From: Microbacterium cremeum | Lineage (GTDB): Bacteria; Actinomycetota; Actinomycetes; Actinomycetales; Microbacteriaceae | Direction: 5' to 3' | Length of the DNA stretch: 64,000 nucleotides | Assembly (NCBI RefSeq): GCF_015277855.1 | Contig: NZ_CP063812.1 | Location: 1,674,001-1,738,000, forward strand | Shown here: piece by piece, positions 1-8,843 of the stretch | Layout of the letters: every line of letters starts with the position of its first letter | How positions within the stretch are numbered: position 1 is the stretch's first letter | Notes under the pieces: model-generated | What the model was told of the DNA's origin: nothing | Database searches by the model: none | The model's input: only the letters and a program-made list of their open reading frames with translations | Position numbers and translations under genes: made by a program

Positions 1-119
1 TCGACTCCGCCAAGAAGTCCGTCGTCAAGCCCAAGGCCGAGAAGAAGGCCGAAGAGCCCGCCGAGGCTCCGGCCGACGAGACGACCGACGCGGCCGAGGC
101 CGCCGAGTCCGCAGAGTAA
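1..119 (+). CDS. rpsP: 30S ribosomal protein S16, C-terminal end (partial)
   Basis: The window opens inside this gene. The frame from base 3 gives 38 residues and a TAA at 117-119. The visible tail is rich in Lys, Ala, Glu and Asp (it contains KKAEEPAEAPADE), which matches the long acidic/alanine-rich C-terminal tails of actinobacterial S16 proteins. The conserved S16 body lies outside the window, so the call rests mainly on the following KH-domain gene and rimM, which form the usual rpsP-khpA-rimM order. The next gene begins only four bases after the stop. Confidence 0.8.
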   Translation, partial: DSAKKSVVKPKAEKKAEEPAEAPADETTDAAEAAESAE

Positions 120-123
120 TCCG

Positions 124-354
124 TTGCTCGCCGCCGCGCTCGAGCACGTCGTCAAGGGGATCGTGGATCACCCCGACGACGTCCGCATCGACTCGTCCAC
201 GTCGTCTCGCGGCGACGTGCTCGAGGTGCACGTCCACCCCGACGACCGGGGTCGCGTGATCGGGCGCGGCGGCCGCACGGCCAAAGCCCTGCGCACTCTC
301 ATCAGCGCACTCGCCGACGGACGCCGAGTCCGCGTCGACGTCGCGGACGACTGA
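124..354 (+). CDS. khpA: KH-domain RNA-binding protein KhpA
   Basis: This 76-residue single KH domain is encoded between rpsP and rimM. The GXXG-type RNA-binding loop is visible as VIGRGGRTAKALRTL near residues 46-60, the hallmark of KhpA (YlqC) proteins, which bind RNA, often as partners of KhpB/Jag, and affect ribosome assembly and cell-wall control in Firmicutes. The start is a TTG four bases after the rpsP stop. The N-terminus it gives (MLAAALEHVVKGIVDHP) matches the family, and no in-frame ATG is nearer. Translation is probably coupled to rpsP. The next gene starts one base after this stop. Confidence 0.9.
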   Translation: MLAAALEHVVKGIVDHPDDVRIDSSTSSRGDVLEVHVHPDDRGRVIGRGGRTAKALRTLISALADGRRVRVDVADD

Positions 355-355
355 G

Positions 356-1024
356 ATGGCAGGCGAAGACAGGGCCGAGCAGCCGGAGGCTGCGGACCGG
401 CCCCAGACGCCCGCGGTGCCCGCAGGCAAGGCCGGCAAGACGCAGCTGCGCGTCGGCCGCCTGGTGAAGGCGCACGGTCTGAAGGGCGCCCTCAAGCTCG
501 AGCTGTACACCGACGACCCCGAGGGACGATTCGTCCCGGGTGCGACGTTCACCCTGCAGGTGCCGGAGTCCTCCCCGTGGCACGGCAAGCCCCTGACGGT
601 GCGCGAGTTCCGGTGGATGAACAGCCACCCCGTCGCCTTCTTCGAAGGCGTCGACGACCGGACCGCCGCCGAGGCCCTCGTGCGCGCGATCCTCTGGATC
701 GACGAAGACCCTCAGTCCACTCCGGCCGAGGACGACGCGTGGTTCGACCACCAGCTGGTCGGGCTCGACGTCGTCCGTGACGGCGACGTGGTCGGGCGCG
801 TGGTGCGCGTCGATCACCTCCCCGCCCAGGACCTCCTCATCGTCAAGCCTGCGACCGGCGACGCCGACGAGGTGCTCGTGCCGTTCGTGAAGGCGATCGT
901 GCCCGAAGTGGACGTCCCCGGCGGTCGAGTCGTCGTGACCCCGCCGCCCGGCCTGTTCGAAGAGCTTCCCGCCGACGATGACGCCGCCCCGGAAACGGCC
1001 GACGAGGGCGACGACACGCCCTGA
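356..1024 (+). CDS. rimM: 16S rRNA processing protein RimM
   Basis: RimM (222 aa) binds S19 and helps mature the head of the 30S subunit. The N-terminal RimM domain starts around residue 27 with LRVGRLVKAHGLKGALKLELYT, and the PRC-barrel half (WFDHQLVGLDV and GRVVRVDHLPAQDLLIV) follows from about residue 125. A 26-residue low-complexity N-terminus and an acidic C-tail flank the two domains. The ATG is one base after the khpA TGA. In most actinobacteria trmD and rplS follow directly. Here a nitrate-reductase gene comes next instead, so rimM ends the first part of a split operon. Confidence 0.95.
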   Translation: MAGEDRAEQPEAADRPQTPAVPAGKAGKTQLRVGRLVKAHGLKGALKLELYTDDPEGRFVPGATFTLQVPESSPWHGKPLTVREFRWMNSHPVAFFEGVDDRTAAEALVRAILWIDEDPQSTPAEDDAWFDHQLVGLDVVRDGDVVGRVVRVDHLPAQDLLIVKPATGDADEVLVPFVKAIVPEVDVPGGRVVVTPPPGLFEELPADDDAAPETADEGDDTP

Positions 1025-1067
1025 GCCGGCGCTCTCACTTCCGCCGCGCCACCCGAGTGCAGCAGAT

Positions 1068-1083
1068 GTGATCTGCGGGAAAC
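1068..1083 (+). promoter_or_regulatory. GlnR-like half-site pair before the nitrate reductase gene
   Basis: GTGAT, six bases, GAAAC. This is one mismatch from the actinobacterial GlnR pattern GTNAC-N6-GAAAC. It lies 45 bases upstream of the nitrate reductase start. A similar pair lies at 6922-6937. Binding is inferred from pattern only. Confidence 0.35.
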
Positions 1084-1094
1084 ACGGCGGGAAA

Positions 1095-1128
1095 GCCTCC
1101 GGAACCTCCGTGGGGGATCCTCGGAGGC
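1095..1128 (+). promoter_or_regulatory. Leader hairpin that buries the Shine-Dalgarno of the nitrate reductase gene
   Basis: GCCTCCG at 1095-1101 pairs perfectly with CGGAGGC at 1122-1128, which contains GGAGG and abuts the ATG at 1129. The SD sits only one base from the start codon and would be hidden in the stem. This could be a translational control hairpin or a terminator remnant of rimM. There is no T-run after it. Confidence 0.4.
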
Positions 1129-4100
1129 ATGGCCGAACTCGGGTCCGTGGTCCGCACGGTGTGCTCGTACTGCGGCGTGGGCTGCGGCATCGCCGTCACG
1201 ACGTCGCGCGCCGAGGCGGGGCATCGGGTCGCCATCTCGAAGGTCGCCGGTGACGCGACGCACCCGACCAACGCGGGCCGACTGTGCACGAAGGGTGCGA
1301 CGCACGCCGAACTGATGGCGGCGCCGGGTCGCATGACGTCCGCGCACGTGCGGCCGGCGCGCGGGGAGGCGGCAGTGCCGGTGCCGCTCACGCAGGCGGT
1401 GACGGATGCCGGACGTCGGCTCCGCGCGATCGTCGACGAGCACGGACCCGACGCCGTCGCCGTGTACGTGTCGGGGCAGATGAGCCTCGAGGCGCAGTAC
1501 CTCGCGAACAAGCTCGTGAAGGGGTACGTGCGCGGCATCCACATCGAGTCGAACTCGCGACTGTGCATGGCATCGGCCGGCACCGGCTACAAGCAGTCGC
1601 TCGGCGCGGACGGCCCGCCCGGGTCGTACGAGGACTTCGATCGGGCGGACCTGTTCTTCGTCATCGGGTCGAACACCGCCGACTGCCACCCCATCCTCTT
1701 CCTGCGCATGGCGGACCGCCTGAAGCAGGGGGCGCGGCTGATCGTCGTGGACCCCCGCCGGACGGCGACGGCCGACCGCGCCGACCTGTTCCTGCAGATC
1801 GCGCCCGGCACCGACCTGGCCCTGCTGAACGGCCTGCTCCACGTGCTCGTCGAAGCGGGCGACATCGACGAGGACTTCATCGCCGCGCACACCGAGGGCT
1901 GGGACGCCATGCCGGCGTTCCTCGCGGAGTACCCGCCCGCCCGCGTGGCCGAGATCACGGGGCTTGCGGAGGACGACATCCGCACCGCGGCGCGATGGAT
2001 CGGCGAGGCCGGCGAGTGGATGACGCTGTGGACGATGGGCCTCAACCAGTCGACGCACGGCACCTGGAGCACCAACGCGATCTGCAACCTGCACCTCGCG
2101 ACCGGCGCGATCTGCCGTCCGGGCAGCGGGCCGTTCTCGCTCACGGGCCAGCCGAACGCGATGGGCGGGCGGGAGATGGGCTACATGGGTCCCGGCCTGC
2201 CCGGGCAGCGCGCCGTCTTCAGCCCCGCCGACCGGGCGTTCGTCGAGGAGGCCTGGGGCCTGGCGCCCGGCGCCATCCGCACCGACGCGGGCTCCGGAAC
2301 GATCGACATGTACCGCCGGATGGCCGCGGGCGAGATCAAGGCCGCCTGGATCATCTGCTCCAACCCGGTCGCATCGGTCGCGAATCGCAGGACGGTCATC
2401 GAAGCGCTCGAGACCGCGGAGCTCGTGATCGCCCAGGACGTCTACACCGAGACCGCCACCAACGCGTACGCCGACATCCTGCTCCCCGCGACCCTGTGGG
2501 TCGAGTCGGACGGCGTCACGGTCAACAGCGACCGCACGCTCACCCTGGTGCAGCAGGTCGTCGAGGCGCCGGGGGACGCGCAGCCGGACTGGCTCACGAT
2601 CTGCCAGGTCGCGCAGGCGATGGGGTATGCCGAAGGCTTCGACTTCGCCACGAGCGAGGAGGTCTTCGACGAGATCCGCCGCTTCTGGAACCCGCAGACC
2701 GGGTGGGACGTGCGCGGCATCACGTACGAGCGCCTGCGCCGGACGCCGGTGCAGTGGCCCGCACCCCCGGACGACGACGCGTCGCGGCATCCGATCCGCT
2801 ACGTCAACGACGGGGTCAGCCAGTCGCTGCGCGTCGAGGCGGACGGCACCGCTCCGGCGCTCGCGTTCCCGACAGCGTCGCGGCGCGCGCAGTTCCTCGC
2901 GCGGCCGCACATGGATCCCGCCGAGCTTCCCGACGACGACTTCCCGTGGGTGCTCAACACCGGGCGCGTGCAGCACCAATGGCACACGATGACCAAGACC
3001 GGCAAGGTCGCCAAGCTCAACAGGCTCAACCCGGGCCCGTTCGTCGAGGTGAATCCGGTCGATGCCGAGGCCCACGGCATCGCCGCCGGCGACCAGATCG
3101 AGGTGTCGTCGCGCCGGGGGCGCTTCGTCGCTCCGGTGATCGTGACCGACCGGGTGCGGCCGGGAGACGTCTTCGCCCCGTTCCACTGGAACGACGAGCA
3201 CGGCGAGTACGTCACCGTCAACGCCGTGACGAACGACGCGGTCGACGAGCACTCCGCGCAACCCGAGCTGAAGTTCGCGGCGGTCACGCTGCGGCGCGTG
3301 TCGCCCGCAGCCGCGCCCGCGGGCGTCGAGGCGTCTTCGGGCGACATCACCGCGGCCGAGGAGGCGCTCGCACGCGCGGGGGTCGGCCTCGGCATGGTCC
3401 CGACGCTCTCGGACCGCGAGAGCGCATATATCGCGGGGTTCCTCTCGACGGTGCGGTCGCGCCCTCCCGCACCGGGCGAGGTTCCCGTCCTTCCCGCGGA
3501 GTCCCCGCTCGGCGCGGTAGCGAAGGCGTGGTTCGACGGGATCCTCGCCGGCGCATACTCGCGTACCACGACAGGAGGCGGCGGCGCGGCGGTCGCGCCT
3601 CCGGACGAGGTCGTGGTGCTGTGGGGATCGCAGACCGGCAACGCCGAGGACTTCGCGACGAGTGCCGCAGGCGCGCTCGCGGAACGCGGCATCCCGGCGC
3701 GCACCCGCAGCATGTCGGACGTGAAGGCCGCCGAGCTCGCCGCGATGCGGCGCGTGCTCGTGATCACCTCGACCTTCGGCGACGGCGGCCCACCCGACAA
3801 CGGCGCCGACCTCTGGCGCGAGCTGAGTGCCGACGGCGCGCCCGCGCTCTCCGGCCTGCAGTACGCGGTGCTCGCGATGGGCGACTCCAACTACGACGAC
3901 TTCTGCGGACACGGCCGCCGCATCGACGACCGCCTCGGCGAGCTCGGCGCGACGGCGCTGCTGGAGCGCGTCGACCTGGAGCCGGACTTCGACCAGCCCG
4001 CCGCCGCCTGGCTCGCCCAGGTGGTCGAGCTGCTCTCGGAGGGGACGGATGCCGCGGCCGCCGCACCGGCGGCGGTCGCGGTGGCACCGATGCGCCGCCT

Positions 4101-5214
4101 GTTCACCCGGTCCAATCCCGTGCGCGCAGCCCTGGTGCGCGATGAGCTGCTGAGCGGACCGGGCTCGAAGAAGGAGGTGCGCCGCTTCGCGTTCGACCTC
4201 TCCGACTCCGGGGCGGCCTACGAGGCCGGCGACTCCCTCGGCGTGGTGTGCTCGAACAGTCCCGGCGTCGTGGCCGAGTGGCTCGAGGCCACCGGCATCC
4301 CGGCGGCGACGATCGTCGAGATCGACGGCGAGGAGCGCACGTTCGGCGAGGCTCTGCGCAGGCGCCTCGACATCACGAAGACCCCGACCGACCTCGTGCG
4401 CTTCATCGCCGAACGCAGCGACGACACCACCCTCGCCGCGCTCCTGCGACGCGAGAACAAGGGCCGGCTGGAGCAGTTCCTGTGGAGCCAGCAGGCCGTC
4501 GACCTCGTGCGCGACCACCCCGTGCAGGCCACCGCGGCCGAGTGGGTGCAGGTCCTCAAGCGGCTTCAGCCGCGGCAGTACTCCATCTCGTCGAGCCCCA
4601 AGACCGACCCCGACACGGTCGAGCTGACGGTGTCGGTGGTGCGCTTCGAGACCGAGACGGGCCGCGCGCGCGGCGGGGTCTGCTCGACGTTCCTCGCCGG
4701 CGGGCTGGGCGATGCCGCCCCGGTCTACCTGCAGCGCACACCAGGATTCCGGCCGCCCCCGTCGCCCGATGCGCCCATGATCATGATCGGCCCGGGAACC
4801 GGCGTCGCGCCCTTCCGCGGGTTCCTGCACGATCGTCGTGCCGACGGCCACACCGGCCGCAACTGGCTCTTCTTCGGCGAGCAGCACGAGGCGAGCGACT
4901 TCTACTACCGCGATGAGCTGCTCCAGATGCGGGAGGACGGGTTCCTCACGCGTCTCGATCTCGCGTTCTCCCGCGACCAGCGCCAGAAGATCTACGTGCA
5001 GGACCGCATGATCGAGCACGGCGCGCAGGTCTGGCGCTGGATCGAGGAGGGCGCTCACGTGTACGTGTGCGGCGACGCGGCGCGCATGGCCAGGGACGTC
5101 GACGCGACGCTCGTGACGATCGCACAGCAGCACGGCGGACTGTCGGAGGACGACGCCCTCGAGTACAAGCACCGGCTCGCCGCCGACGGGCGCTACGCGC
5201 GCGACGTGTACTGA
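1129..5214 (+). CDS. nasA: Assimilatory nitrate reductase fused to a sulfite-reductase-type flavoprotein (FMN/FAD/NADPH)
   Basis: This 1361-residue fusion protein should reduce nitrate to nitrite in the cytoplasm with electrons taken directly from NADPH. Residues 12-53 carry the [4Fe-4S] ligands Cys12, Cys15, Cys19 and Cys53. The molybdopterin catalytic domain follows, with the probable molybdenum ligand Cys146 in SRLCMASA, and a molybdopterin-dinucleotide-binding domain lies at about 605-720. From about 826 comes a flavodoxin-like FMN domain ([12 protein letters not shown]). The FAD domain has R1149-QYS, the NADP site is [13 protein letters not shown] at 1220-1232, and the C-terminus ends DVY, like CysJ and P450 reductases. 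Separate NasA proteins rely on ferredoxin or a NasC-type partner, so the fusion makes the enzyme self-contained. GTG at 1147 is a weaker alternative start. narK lies convergent downstream. Confidence 0.93.
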   Translation: MAELGSVVRTVCSYCGVGCGIAVTTSRAEAGHRVAISKVAGDATHPTNAGRLCTKGATHAELMAAPGRMTSAHVRPARGEAAVPVPLTQAVTDAGRRLRAIVDEHGPDAVAVYVSGQMSLEAQYLANKLVKGYVRGIHIESNSRLCMASAGTGYKQSLGADGPPGSYEDFDRADLFFVIGSNTADCHPILFLRMADRLKQGARLIVVDPRRTATADRADLFLQIAPGTDLALLNGLLHVLVEAGDIDEDFIAAHTEGWDAMPAFLAEYPPARVAEITGLAEDDIRTAARWIGEAGEWMTLWTMGLNQSTHGTWSTNAICNLHLATGAICRPGSGPFSLTGQPNAMGGREMGYMGPGLPGQRAVFSPADRAFVEEAWGLAPGAIRTDAGSGTIDMYRRMAAGEIKAAWIICSNPVASVANRRTVIEALETAELVIAQDVYTETATNAYADILLPATLWVESDGVTVNSDRTLTLVQQVVEAPGDAQPDWLTICQVAQAMGYAEGFDFATSEEVFDEIRRFWNPQTGWDVRGITYERLRRTPVQWPAPPDDDASRHPIRYVNDGVSQSLRVEADGTAPALAFPTASRRAQFLARPHMDPAELPDDDFPWVLNTGRVQHQWHTMTKTGKVAKLNRLNPGPFVEVNPVDAEAHGIAAGDQIEVSSRRGRFVAPVIVTDRVRPGDVFAPFHWNDEHGEYVTVNAVTNDAVDEHSAQPELKFAAVTLRRVSPAAAPAGVEASSGDITAAEEALARAGVGLGMVPTLSDRESAYIAGFLSTVRSRPPAPGEVPVLPAESPLGAVAKAWFDGILAGAYSRTTTGGGGAAVAPPDEVVVLWGSQTGNAEDFATSAAGALAERGIPARTRSMSDVKAAELAAMRRVLVITSTFGDGGPPDNGADLWRELSADGAPALSGLQYAVLAMGDSNYDDFCGHGRRIDDRLGELGATALLERVDLEPDFDQPAAAWLAQVVELLSEGTDAAAAAPAAVAVAPMRRLFTRSNPVRAALVRDELLSGPGSKKEVRRFAFDLSDSGAAYEAGDSLGVVCSNSPGVVAEWLEATGIPAATIVEIDGEERTFGEALRRRLDITKTPTDLVRFIAERSDDTTLAALLRRENKGRLEQFLWSQQAVDLVRDHPVQATAAEWVQVLKRLQPRQYSISSSPKTDPDTVELTVSVVRFETETGRARGGVCSTFLAGGLGDAAPVYLQRTPGFRPPPSPDAPMIMIGPGTGVAPFRGFLHDRRADGHTGRNWLFFGEQHEASDFYYRDELLQMREDGFLTRLDLAFSRDQRQKIYVQDRMIEHGAQVWRWIEEGAHVYVCGDAARMARDVDATLVTIAQQHGGLSEDDALEYKHRLAADGRYARDVY

Positions 5215-5300
5215 GACCCCGACGCCCAGTCCCTTTCCAGGCCGGTGCCGACACGGCGCCCGCACGACCGCGCCGCACCTGTTCCCCCGCCCCACGGCGC

Positions 5301-5343
5301 ACGAAGAAGCGGATGCCTCGAGACGAGGCATCCGCTTCTTCGT
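5301..5343. terminator. Bidirectional terminator between nasA and narK
   Basis: A perfect 20-bp inverted repeat (5301-5320 and 5324-5343) with a three-base loop lies between two convergent stop codons (5214 and 5353). It starts with an A-rich flank (ACGAAGAAGC) and ends with TTCTTCGT, so it can serve both strands. Confidence 0.9.
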
Positions 5344-5352
5344 TTCGCGGGG

Positions 5353-6780
5353 TCAGATGCGCTGCTTCGCGAGCGAGGCGCGCGGGATGACGTACACCAG
5401 CACCGTCACCAGGAGGAGCGCGGCGTACCCGGCGACGAAGCCGTAGAACGCCGCGGTGTAACCGCCGGTGGCGAGCTGCGACGCGTTCAGCACCTGGGGG
5501 ATGAGGAACCCGCCGTATGCCCCGATCGCCGAGATGATGCCGAGCGCCGCGGCCGCCTTGCGCTGCATCTTGACGGCGTCGGCGCTGCCCGGCTCGATGC
5601 CCCGGGCGAGGGCGCGCGCCGCGAAGATGCTGGGGATCATGCGGTAGGTGGAGCCGTTGCCCATGCCGGTCGCGGCGAAGAGCACGAGGAAGCACCCGAG
5701 GAACACCCAGAAGCTCTGCAGCGGCAGGGTCCAGATGAGTCCCAGCGCACCGAGAGCCATGACCGCGAACGCGCCGACGGTGACGATGGCGCCGCCGAAG
5801 CGATCGGCGAGCTTGCCGCCGTAGGGACGGGCGAGCGAGCCGATGAGCGCGCCGAGGAAGGCGAGCGAGACGGCGGTCTGACCCACCTGCAGCGTCGAGA
5901 AGGCCGGGAACTGGTCGGCGATGAGCTTGGGGAAGACGCTCGCGAAGCCGATGAACGAGCCGAAGGTGCCGATGTACAGCAGGGCCATGAGCCACAGGTG
6001 CGGTTCGCGAAGCGCCGCGGCCGATCCGGCGAAGTCCGCCTTCGCGGACGACAGGTTGTCCATGTAGCGCCATGCGCCCCACATCGCCACGAGGATGAGC
6101 GGGATCCACATCCAGCCGGCGAGCGAGATGTTCATGGTCGCGGCGGCGCCGAGGGTCACCACGATCGGCACGGCGAACTGGGCCACCGAGGTGCCGAGGT
6201 TGCCGCCGGCGGCGTTGAGCCCGAGCGCCCAGCCCTTCTCCTTCTGCGGGAAGAAGTACGTGATGTTGGCCATGGAGCTCGCGAAGTTGCCGCCGCCGAC
6301 GCCGCCGAGTGCCGCGACCAGCAGAAGCACGCCGAACGGCGTCTCGGGGTTGGAGACGACGACGCCGAGGAGCACGGCGGGGATCAGCAGCAGCGCGGCC
6401 GAGACGATCGTCCAGTTGCGGCCGCCGAAGATCGCGACCATGAACGTGTACGGGAACCGCAGCGTCGCGCCGACGAGGCTCGGCAGCGAGATGAGCCAGA
6501 ACGACTCCGAGCTCGTCAGCGCGAAGCCCGCGTCGGGCAGCATCACGACGACGATGCTCCACAGCTGCCAGATGATGAAGCCCAGGAACTCGGCGAAGAT
6601 CGACCAGCCGAGGTTGCGGCGCGCGATGGCGCGGCCCTCGGTCGCCCAGAACGCGGTGTCCTCGGGGTTCCAGCCGTCGATCCAGCGGCCGGGCCGGCGG
6701 GTGAGGGTGACCGGCGCGGTGCCGGTCGTGGGGGGTGGAGCTGCGGCATCCGTCGTGGACGGAGTGACGGTCGTGGTCAT
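5353..6780 (-). CDS. narK: NarK-type nitrate/nitrite transporter (MFS)
   Basis: This 475-residue major facilitator protein has about 12 hydrophobic segments. The N-terminal nitrate-porter features are present, including a GNFASSMANITYFFP stretch and GMGNGSTYRMIP, a conserved nitrate-signature region of the NarK family. It imports nitrate or exchanges it for nitrite across the membrane, supplying the adjacent nitrate reductase. The chosen ATG at 6780 has GGAGG five bases upstream. An in-frame extension to 6828 would place the promoter inside the gene and is rejected. Its promoter shares an operator layout with nirB. Confidence 0.93.
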   Translation of the reverse strand: MTTTVTPSTTDAAAPPPTTGTAPVTLTRRPGRWIDGWNPEDTAFWATEGRAIARRNLGWSIFAEFLGFIIWQLWSIVVVMLPDAGFALTSSESFWLISLPSLVGATLRFPYTFMVAIFGGRNWTIVSAALLLIPAVLLGVVVSNPETPFGVLLLVAALGGVGGGNFASSMANITYFFPQKEKGWALGLNAAGGNLGTSVAQFAVPIVVTLGAAATMNISLAGWMWIPLILVAMWGAWRYMDNLSSAKADFAGSAAALREPHLWLMALLYIGTFGSFIGFASVFPKLIADQFPAFSTLQVGQTAVSLAFLGALIGSLARPYGGKLADRFGGAIVTVGAFAVMALGALGLIWTLPLQSFWVFLGCFLVLFAATGMGNGSTYRMIPSIFAARALARGIEPGSADAVKMQRKAAAALGIISAIGAYGGFLIPQVLNASQLATGGYTAAFYGFVAGYAALLLVTVLVYVIPRASLAKQRI

Positions 6781-6826
6781 GACGCCTCCAGGGGTGGGCC
6801 TGCACTGCGGGGGTGAGTGTGCCTCC

Positions 6827-6870
6827 ACGCTAGGAAGCGGGTGTTTCCGCCCGCCGACCCGGGCTGTTAC
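6827..6870 (-). promoter_or_regulatory. narK promoter/operator module (shared with nirB)
   Basis: Read in the narK direction: GTAAC (6870-6866), 18 bases, GAAAC (6847-6843), 10 bases, then the -10-like TAGCGT (6832-6827). The leader is about 40 bases. The same elements with identical 18 and 10 base spacing occur upstream of nirB, so a common activator such as GlnR or NnaR is likely. Confidence 0.7.
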
Positions 6871-6921
6871 TTCTCGATCACTTCTGCATCACGGCCCGGC
6901 GCCGGGTGACGTTGGTGCCCC

Positions 6922-6937
6922 GTCACACGTCGGAAAC
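6922..6937 (+). promoter_or_regulatory. GlnR-like box GTCAC-N6-GAAAC between narK and trmD
   Basis: GTCAC (6922-6926), six bases, GAAAC (6933-6937). This matches the GlnR a/b half-site spacing exactly. It lies just upstream of the trmD -10 and 53 bases beyond the narK operator, so it could act on either gene. Confidence 0.4.
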
Positions 6938-6949
6938 ACGACGGATGCC

Positions 6950-6955
6950 TAGACT
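6950..6955 (+). promoter_or_regulatory. Leaderless -10 element of trmD
   Basis: TAGACT followed by seven bases and the trmD ATG at 6963. It gives trmD its own promoter, consistent with its separation from rpsP-rimM. Confidence 0.65.
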
Positions 6956-6962
6956 CGAACGC

Positions 6963-7652
6963 ATGCGCGTCGACATCGTCACGATCTTCCCGACGTTCTT
7001 CGACGTGCTCGGCGTCTCGCTGATCGGCAAGGCCCGCGACCGCGGCCTGCTCGACGTGCGGGTGCACGATCTGCGCGACTGGACCCACGACCGCCACCGC
7101 ACCGTCGACGACACGCCGTACGGCGGCGGGGCCGGGATGGTCATGAAGCCGGAGCCGTGGGGCGAGGCGCTGGATGCCGTGCTCACCGACGACGCCGTGC
7201 TGCTGGTGCCCTCGCCCGCCGGCGAGCTGTTCTCGCAACCCATGGCGCGCGCGCTCGCCGAGGAGAGCCACCTCGTGTTCGCGTGCGGGCGGTACGAGGG
7301 CATCGACCAGCGCGTGGTCGACCACTACTCCGAACGGGGGCGCGTGCGCCTCGTCAGCCTCGGCGACTACGTGCTCAACGGCGGTGAGGTCGCGGCGATG
7401 GCCGTCATCGAGGCGGTCTCGCGTCTGATCCCGGGGGTCGTCGGCAACCCCGAGAGCCTCGTGGAGGAATCGCACGAGCTCGGTCTGCTCGAGTATCCGA
7501 GCTACACCAAGCCGGCGGTGTGGCGGGGGCGGGAGGTGCCACCCGTGCTCCTCAGCGGCAACCATGGCGCGATCGCGGCGTGGCGGCGTGAGCAGAGCCT
7601 CGAGCGCACGCGGGCGCACCGTCCTGATCTCCTCGACGGCGCGGAGGCCTGA
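6963..7652 (+). CDS. trmD: tRNA (guanine-37-N1)-methyltransferase TrmD
   Basis: TrmD (229 aa) methylates G37 of tRNAs that read CNN codons and so prevents +1 frameshifts. The SPOUT-fold signatures are present: [13 protein letters not shown] at the N-terminus, [12 protein letters not shown], the SAM-knot segments [12 protein letters not shown] and [13 protein letters not shown], and [11 protein letters not shown] toward the C-terminus. The start at 6963 fits both the family N-terminus and the TAGACT -10 seven bases away. Upstream in-frame codons back to 6906 lack homology. The gene is normally between rimM and rplS but here stands alone between narK and nnaR. Confidence 0.96.
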   Translation: MRVDIVTIFPTFFDVLGVSLIGKARDRGLLDVRVHDLRDWTHDRHRTVDDTPYGGGAGMVMKPEPWGEALDAVLTDDAVLLVPSPAGELFSQPMARALAEESHLVFACGRYEGIDQRVVDHYSERGRVRLVSLGDYVLNGGEVAAMAVIEAVSRLIPGVVGNPESLVEESHELGLLEYPSYTKPAVWRGREVPPVLLSGNHGAIAAWRREQSLERTRAHRPDLLDGAEA

Positions 7653-7667
7653 GCCGGGCTCGCCGCG

Positions 7668-8843
7668 TCACGCGGACGCCTCCGCCGGGTCGAGCACGTT
7701 GAGGCGGTACCCGCGCTTGACGACCGTCTTGATGAGGTCCGGCACGCCGATCGCCTCGCGGAGCCGCGCGACCGCCATCTCGACGGCGTGGGTGTTCTCG
7801 CCCGAGCGGGGGAGCGCACCCTGCAGCCGCTGCCGCGAGACGACGCCGCCGCCCGCCGCGAAGAGGGCGGCGAGCAGGTCGGCGCCGGTGCGCGACAGCG
7901 GCACGTGGCGTCCGTCGAGGACGATCCCGTTGCTGCGCAGCTCGAGGCGCCCGGCGATCGTGGGGAGCGAGGCGGCGTGCCCGCCGCCGAAGTGCGTCAC
8001 GACCGCGCGCACCAGCGAGCCGAGGCGGCCGCGTTCGGCGACGAGAGGGGCGATGCCGGCATCGCGCAGCGGCCCGGCCGTGATCGGACCGACGGCCGCG
8101 AGGAGCAGGCGTCCCTGCGCGGAGAGCTCCACGATCGCCTCCAGCACACCCTCGCGCTGGGCGGCGGCGATCCATTCCGCGGCGCCGGGCGCCGACGTGA
8201 ACAGCACGGCATCCACCTCGCCCTGAGCGGTGGCGAGGACGGACCGCGAGACCGCGGCGGGATCCGGCGGCGGCCCCCAGCGGTAGACGGTGAGGCTCAC
8301 GACGTCCGCGCCGGCCGCCTGGAACAGCTCGTCCAGCCCGTCGGCGCCGGAGCCGTGGTGCTGGACGGCGACGCGCCGGCCGTCCAGGCCCTCGGCGAGC
8401 AGGTACTCGCCGAGCTCGGCCGAGGTCTCGGACTCGGCCACCCAGTCGGCGGTGAGTCCGGCCTGCTGGATCGCCCCGCGCGCCTTGGGTCCGCGGGCGA
8501 CGATCTGGGCGCGCGACAGCGCCGCGTGGAGCTCGTCGAGGAGCCCTGCCTCGTCGGCTGCCTCCATCCACCCGCGGAAGCCGACGCCCGTCGTGGCCAC
8601 GACCACCTCGGGCGGGTGGGCGATGAGTTCGTGCGTCGCGGCGACGAGGGCGTCGTCATCGATGTGCGGCACGATCGTGAGCGCCGGGGCGTGGCGCACC
8701 TGCGCACCGTGGCGCTCGAGTGCCGCGGCCAGTTCGAGGGAGCGCCGGTCGACCGCGATCACGACCGTGCAGCCGTCGAGCGCCGCCGAGAGCTGCGCGC
8801 GAGGCGGATCCGCGGTGCGGGCGGGACGCGAGGGCTCGTTCAC
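7668..8843 (-). CDS. nnaR: HemD-like domain plus winged-helix transcriptional regulator (NnaR type)
   Basis: This 391-residue protein has two modules. Residues about 18-275 look like uroporphyrinogen-III synthase (HemD fold, including VLFTSAPGAAEWI and LLLAAVGPITAGPL). Residues about 295-385 are an OmpR-type winged helix (VPLSRTGADLLAALF through KTVVKRGYRLNVL). This architecture is that of NnaR of Streptomyces and mycobacteria, a co-activator with GlnR of nitrate and nitrite assimilation genes. The last gene of the nirB-nirD-cobA-nnaR operon encodes it. Its GTG start overlaps the cobA TGA by four bases. A purely biosynthetic HemD role is less likely because of the DNA-binding domain. The ligand may be a tetrapyrrole, which is inference. 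Confidence 0.85.
   Translation of the reverse strand: MNEPSRPARTADPPRAQLSAALDGCTVVIAVDRRSLELAAALERHGAQVRHAPALTIVPHIDDDALVAATHELIAHPPEVVVATTGVGFRGWMEAADEAGLLDELHAALSRAQIVARGPKARGAIQQAGLTADWVAESETSAELGEYLLAEGLDGRRVAVQHHGSGADGLDELFQAAGADVVSLTVYRWGPPPDPAAVSRSVLATAQGEVDAVLFTSAPGAAEWIAAAQREGVLEAIVELSAQGRLLLAAVGPITAGPLRDAGIAPLVAERGRLGSLVRAVVTHFGGGHAASLPTIAGRLELRSNGIVLDGRHVPLSRTGADLLAALFAAGGGVVSRQRLQGALPRSGENTHAVEMAVARLREAIGVPDLIKTVVKRGYRLNVLDPAEASA

Noticed and set aside
814..5331. Very long open frame on the minus strand opposite nasA (about 1500 codons)
   Set aside because: It is an antisense shadow of a GC-rich gene: no domain is recognisable and the plus strand holds a complete, motif-rich enzyme.
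5353..6828. Longer narK start at 6828
   Set aside because: It would put the ribosome-binding site and the shared promoter -10 inside or against the coding region; ATG 6780 has GGAGG at proper spacing.
7668..8843. Plain biosynthetic HemD
   Set aside because: A C-terminal winged helix and the operon context fit an NnaR-type regulator better; enzymatic activity is not excluded.
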